Below are positions 63,002-64,000 of a stretch of 64,000 bases of DNA, piece by piece; positions within the stretch are counted from its first letter, which is position 1, and each line of letters opens with the position of its first letter. The DNA is from Croceivirga sp. (GTDB taxonomy: Bacteria > Bacteroidota > Bacteroidia > Flavobacteriales > Flavobacteriaceae): contig JANQQQ010000004.1 of NCBI GenBank assembly GCA_028284935.1, forward strand, positions 62,001 through 126,000, written 5' to 3'. The notes below the pieces were generated by a model. The model saw nothing but the letters and a program-made list of their open reading frames with translations. It was not told the DNA's origin and searched no databases. Both the position numbers and the translations under genes were made by a program.

Positions 63002-64000
63002 TTAATTATTTATTTTCTCCTTAATCTCCTGGTACTTCCTTTGTAGTTTCTTATAGTGCTTTCCTAATGCTTCATCTTTCTTTGAATTCATAAGCATCTC
63101 CAACGCTTTGGTATACGCTACTTTTAAAGTTTCTTCTTCTGTTGTTTTGATATGTGGTATCACCCCTACCCCTTCCCAATCGGTTTTAGTGATAGGGTTG
63201 ATGTTATGTTCAACAGGAACTTGTATAAAAAAGCTATTATCCAGTTCTAAAAAGTTTATTCCATGAGCTGCGCCAGGAGTAGTTTGCCCTATTATAGTTG
63301 CCTTATTAAAGTGTTTCATACCATATGAGAATCCTTCAGCACGTGAAAAACTCTTCTCATCAACAAGTATATAAATAGGTTTATTCAAATAGCGAGTCCC
63401 ATCAACCTCTTGGAAGGTATATTCATTTTCGGTTTCGTCATCAGCCCGATTATAACTAGTACTCCAAAGGATCGGTTCTTCACCAAAAAAGTAACTGGCC
63501 ATATAGGTAGCAGAGCTGTAACCGCCACCATTTCCTCTCAAATCTAGGATTAAGGCATCCGTATTGGAAACAAATCCCATTGTAGCATCGATGGTTGGTT
63601 TGACCCACTGAAAAATATCAAAGAAAGTGAGTTTTATATACCCGATATTTCCTTCTAATATTTCAACTTTTTCAAAACCAAAATTTATCTTTTGAGAATA
63701 CCAATGGTTGATATCAAAAGCTTCTTCTTGTTCCCCAGATTGTTCATTGTTTTCTTCTTCTTGTTTCCTCCTGGATTGGGTAAGGTCAGGTCGGTATTGC
63801 ACCTCAAAGTGTTTGTCTTTTGAAATTGCCAAAAGGTCATTTGTTAGGGAAGTAGCAAAAGCCTTATAGTCGATGACCTGATCATATCTGCCAGAAGCAT
63901 TGATACTGTCAAGTGCCCTATTTATGAGTTTGGCCTTGTCAATAAATACATAATTGTATTGAATGGATTCTTTGATGTTTTCAATAACGGCTTTCTTTTC
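63002..64000 (-). CDS. S41 family peptidase (partial at window end)
   Basis: The frame is open through base 64000, so about 332 C-terminal residues are seen. The tail-specific protease core is present: NIGYIKLTFFDIF, DALILDLRGNGGGYSS (oxyanion region) and ILVDEKSFSRAEGFSYGM with the catalytic Ser, then GQTTPGAAHGIN. No PDZ domain in the visible part. Members of this Tricorn/IRBP-like branch in Bacteroidota are often exported; the signal, if any, is beyond the window. Confidence 0.9.
   Translation of the reverse strand, partial: EKKAVIENIKESIQYNYVFIDKAKLINRALDSINASGRYDQVIDYKAFATSLTNDLLAISKDKHFEVQYRPDLTQSRRKQEEENNEQSGEQEEAFDINHWYSQKINFGFEKVEILEGNIGYIKLTFFDIFQWVKPTIDATMGFVSNTDALILDLRGNGGGYSSATYMASYFFGEEPILWSTSYNRADDETENEYTFQEVDGTRYLNKPIYILVDEKSFSRAEGFSYGMKHFNKATIIGQTTPGAAHGINFLELDNSFFIQVPVEHNINPITKTDWEGVGVIPHIKTTEEETLKVAYTKALEMLMNSKKDEALGKHYKKLQRKYQEIKEKINN

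Noticed and set aside
1..64000. CRISPR array
   Set aside because: No regularly spaced short direct repeats were found on reading the window.

Overview
The window looks like part of a chromosome of a marine-type member of the Flavobacteriaceae (Bacteroidota). The evidence is AT-rich DNA with almost no Shine-Dalgarno sites, a BlaI/BlaR1-type pair with the flavobacterial TTG-N20-TANNTTTG-like promoter form, type IX secretion sorting domains (types A and B), DUF5723, DUF3570/DUF4266 and CarboxypepD_reg-like families, and glutamine synthetases of types III and II. Genus cannot be settled by reading alone.

Layout. 1-19994 is mostly core metabolism: purU (partial), a membrane AraC-type regulator, an alpha/beta hydrolase, pyrF-prfA, a small ABC module, an envelope redox operon (Rieske, thioredoxin, ApbE, DUF4266, DUF3570), purM, a DUF1080 lipoprotein, small stress-type genes around an HxlR regulator, a threonine dehydratase, and divergent glnN/GSII. 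20070-28512 is a tandem array of five paralogous CarboxypepD_reg proteins, one of them frameshifted. 28525-33407 holds a Ca2+/Na+ antiporter, a BlaI repressor with a BlaR1-like M56-M23-plug fusion, a small conserved protein and apt. A tRNA-Arg(ACG) follows at 33473.

33502-41963 is an integrative element inserted in the 3' end of that tRNA. A perfect 46-bp copy of the tRNA 3' half lies at the far end next to a tyrosine integrase. Its most notable cargo is a retron-type reverse transcriptase carrying the retron signatures NAxxH and VTG, fused to a C-terminal TOPRIM-like domain (architecture of E. coli retron Ec67/Eco2). A 361-bp hairpin-rich non-coding stretch upstream could encode its msr-msd RNA. 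The element also carries an SRAP protein, a RhuM-like protein, an excisionase-like HTH protein and several unrecognised genes.

41964-62616 looks like one or more older islands at the same tRNA. Shorter tRNA-tail copies lie at 42119 and 62566, and a truncated large serine recombinase lies just inside. Its genes are exported or surface proteins (ASH-domain lipoprotein, T9SS type A and type B proteins, DUF5723, Fn3-like lipoprotein, beta-barrel) interleaved with LuxR-type and LytTR-type regulators. The 1448-residue T9SS protein contains a sharply bounded GC-rich leucine-rich-repeat module (about 55200-55985) in an otherwise AT-rich reading frame. The window ends in an S41 peptidase (partial).
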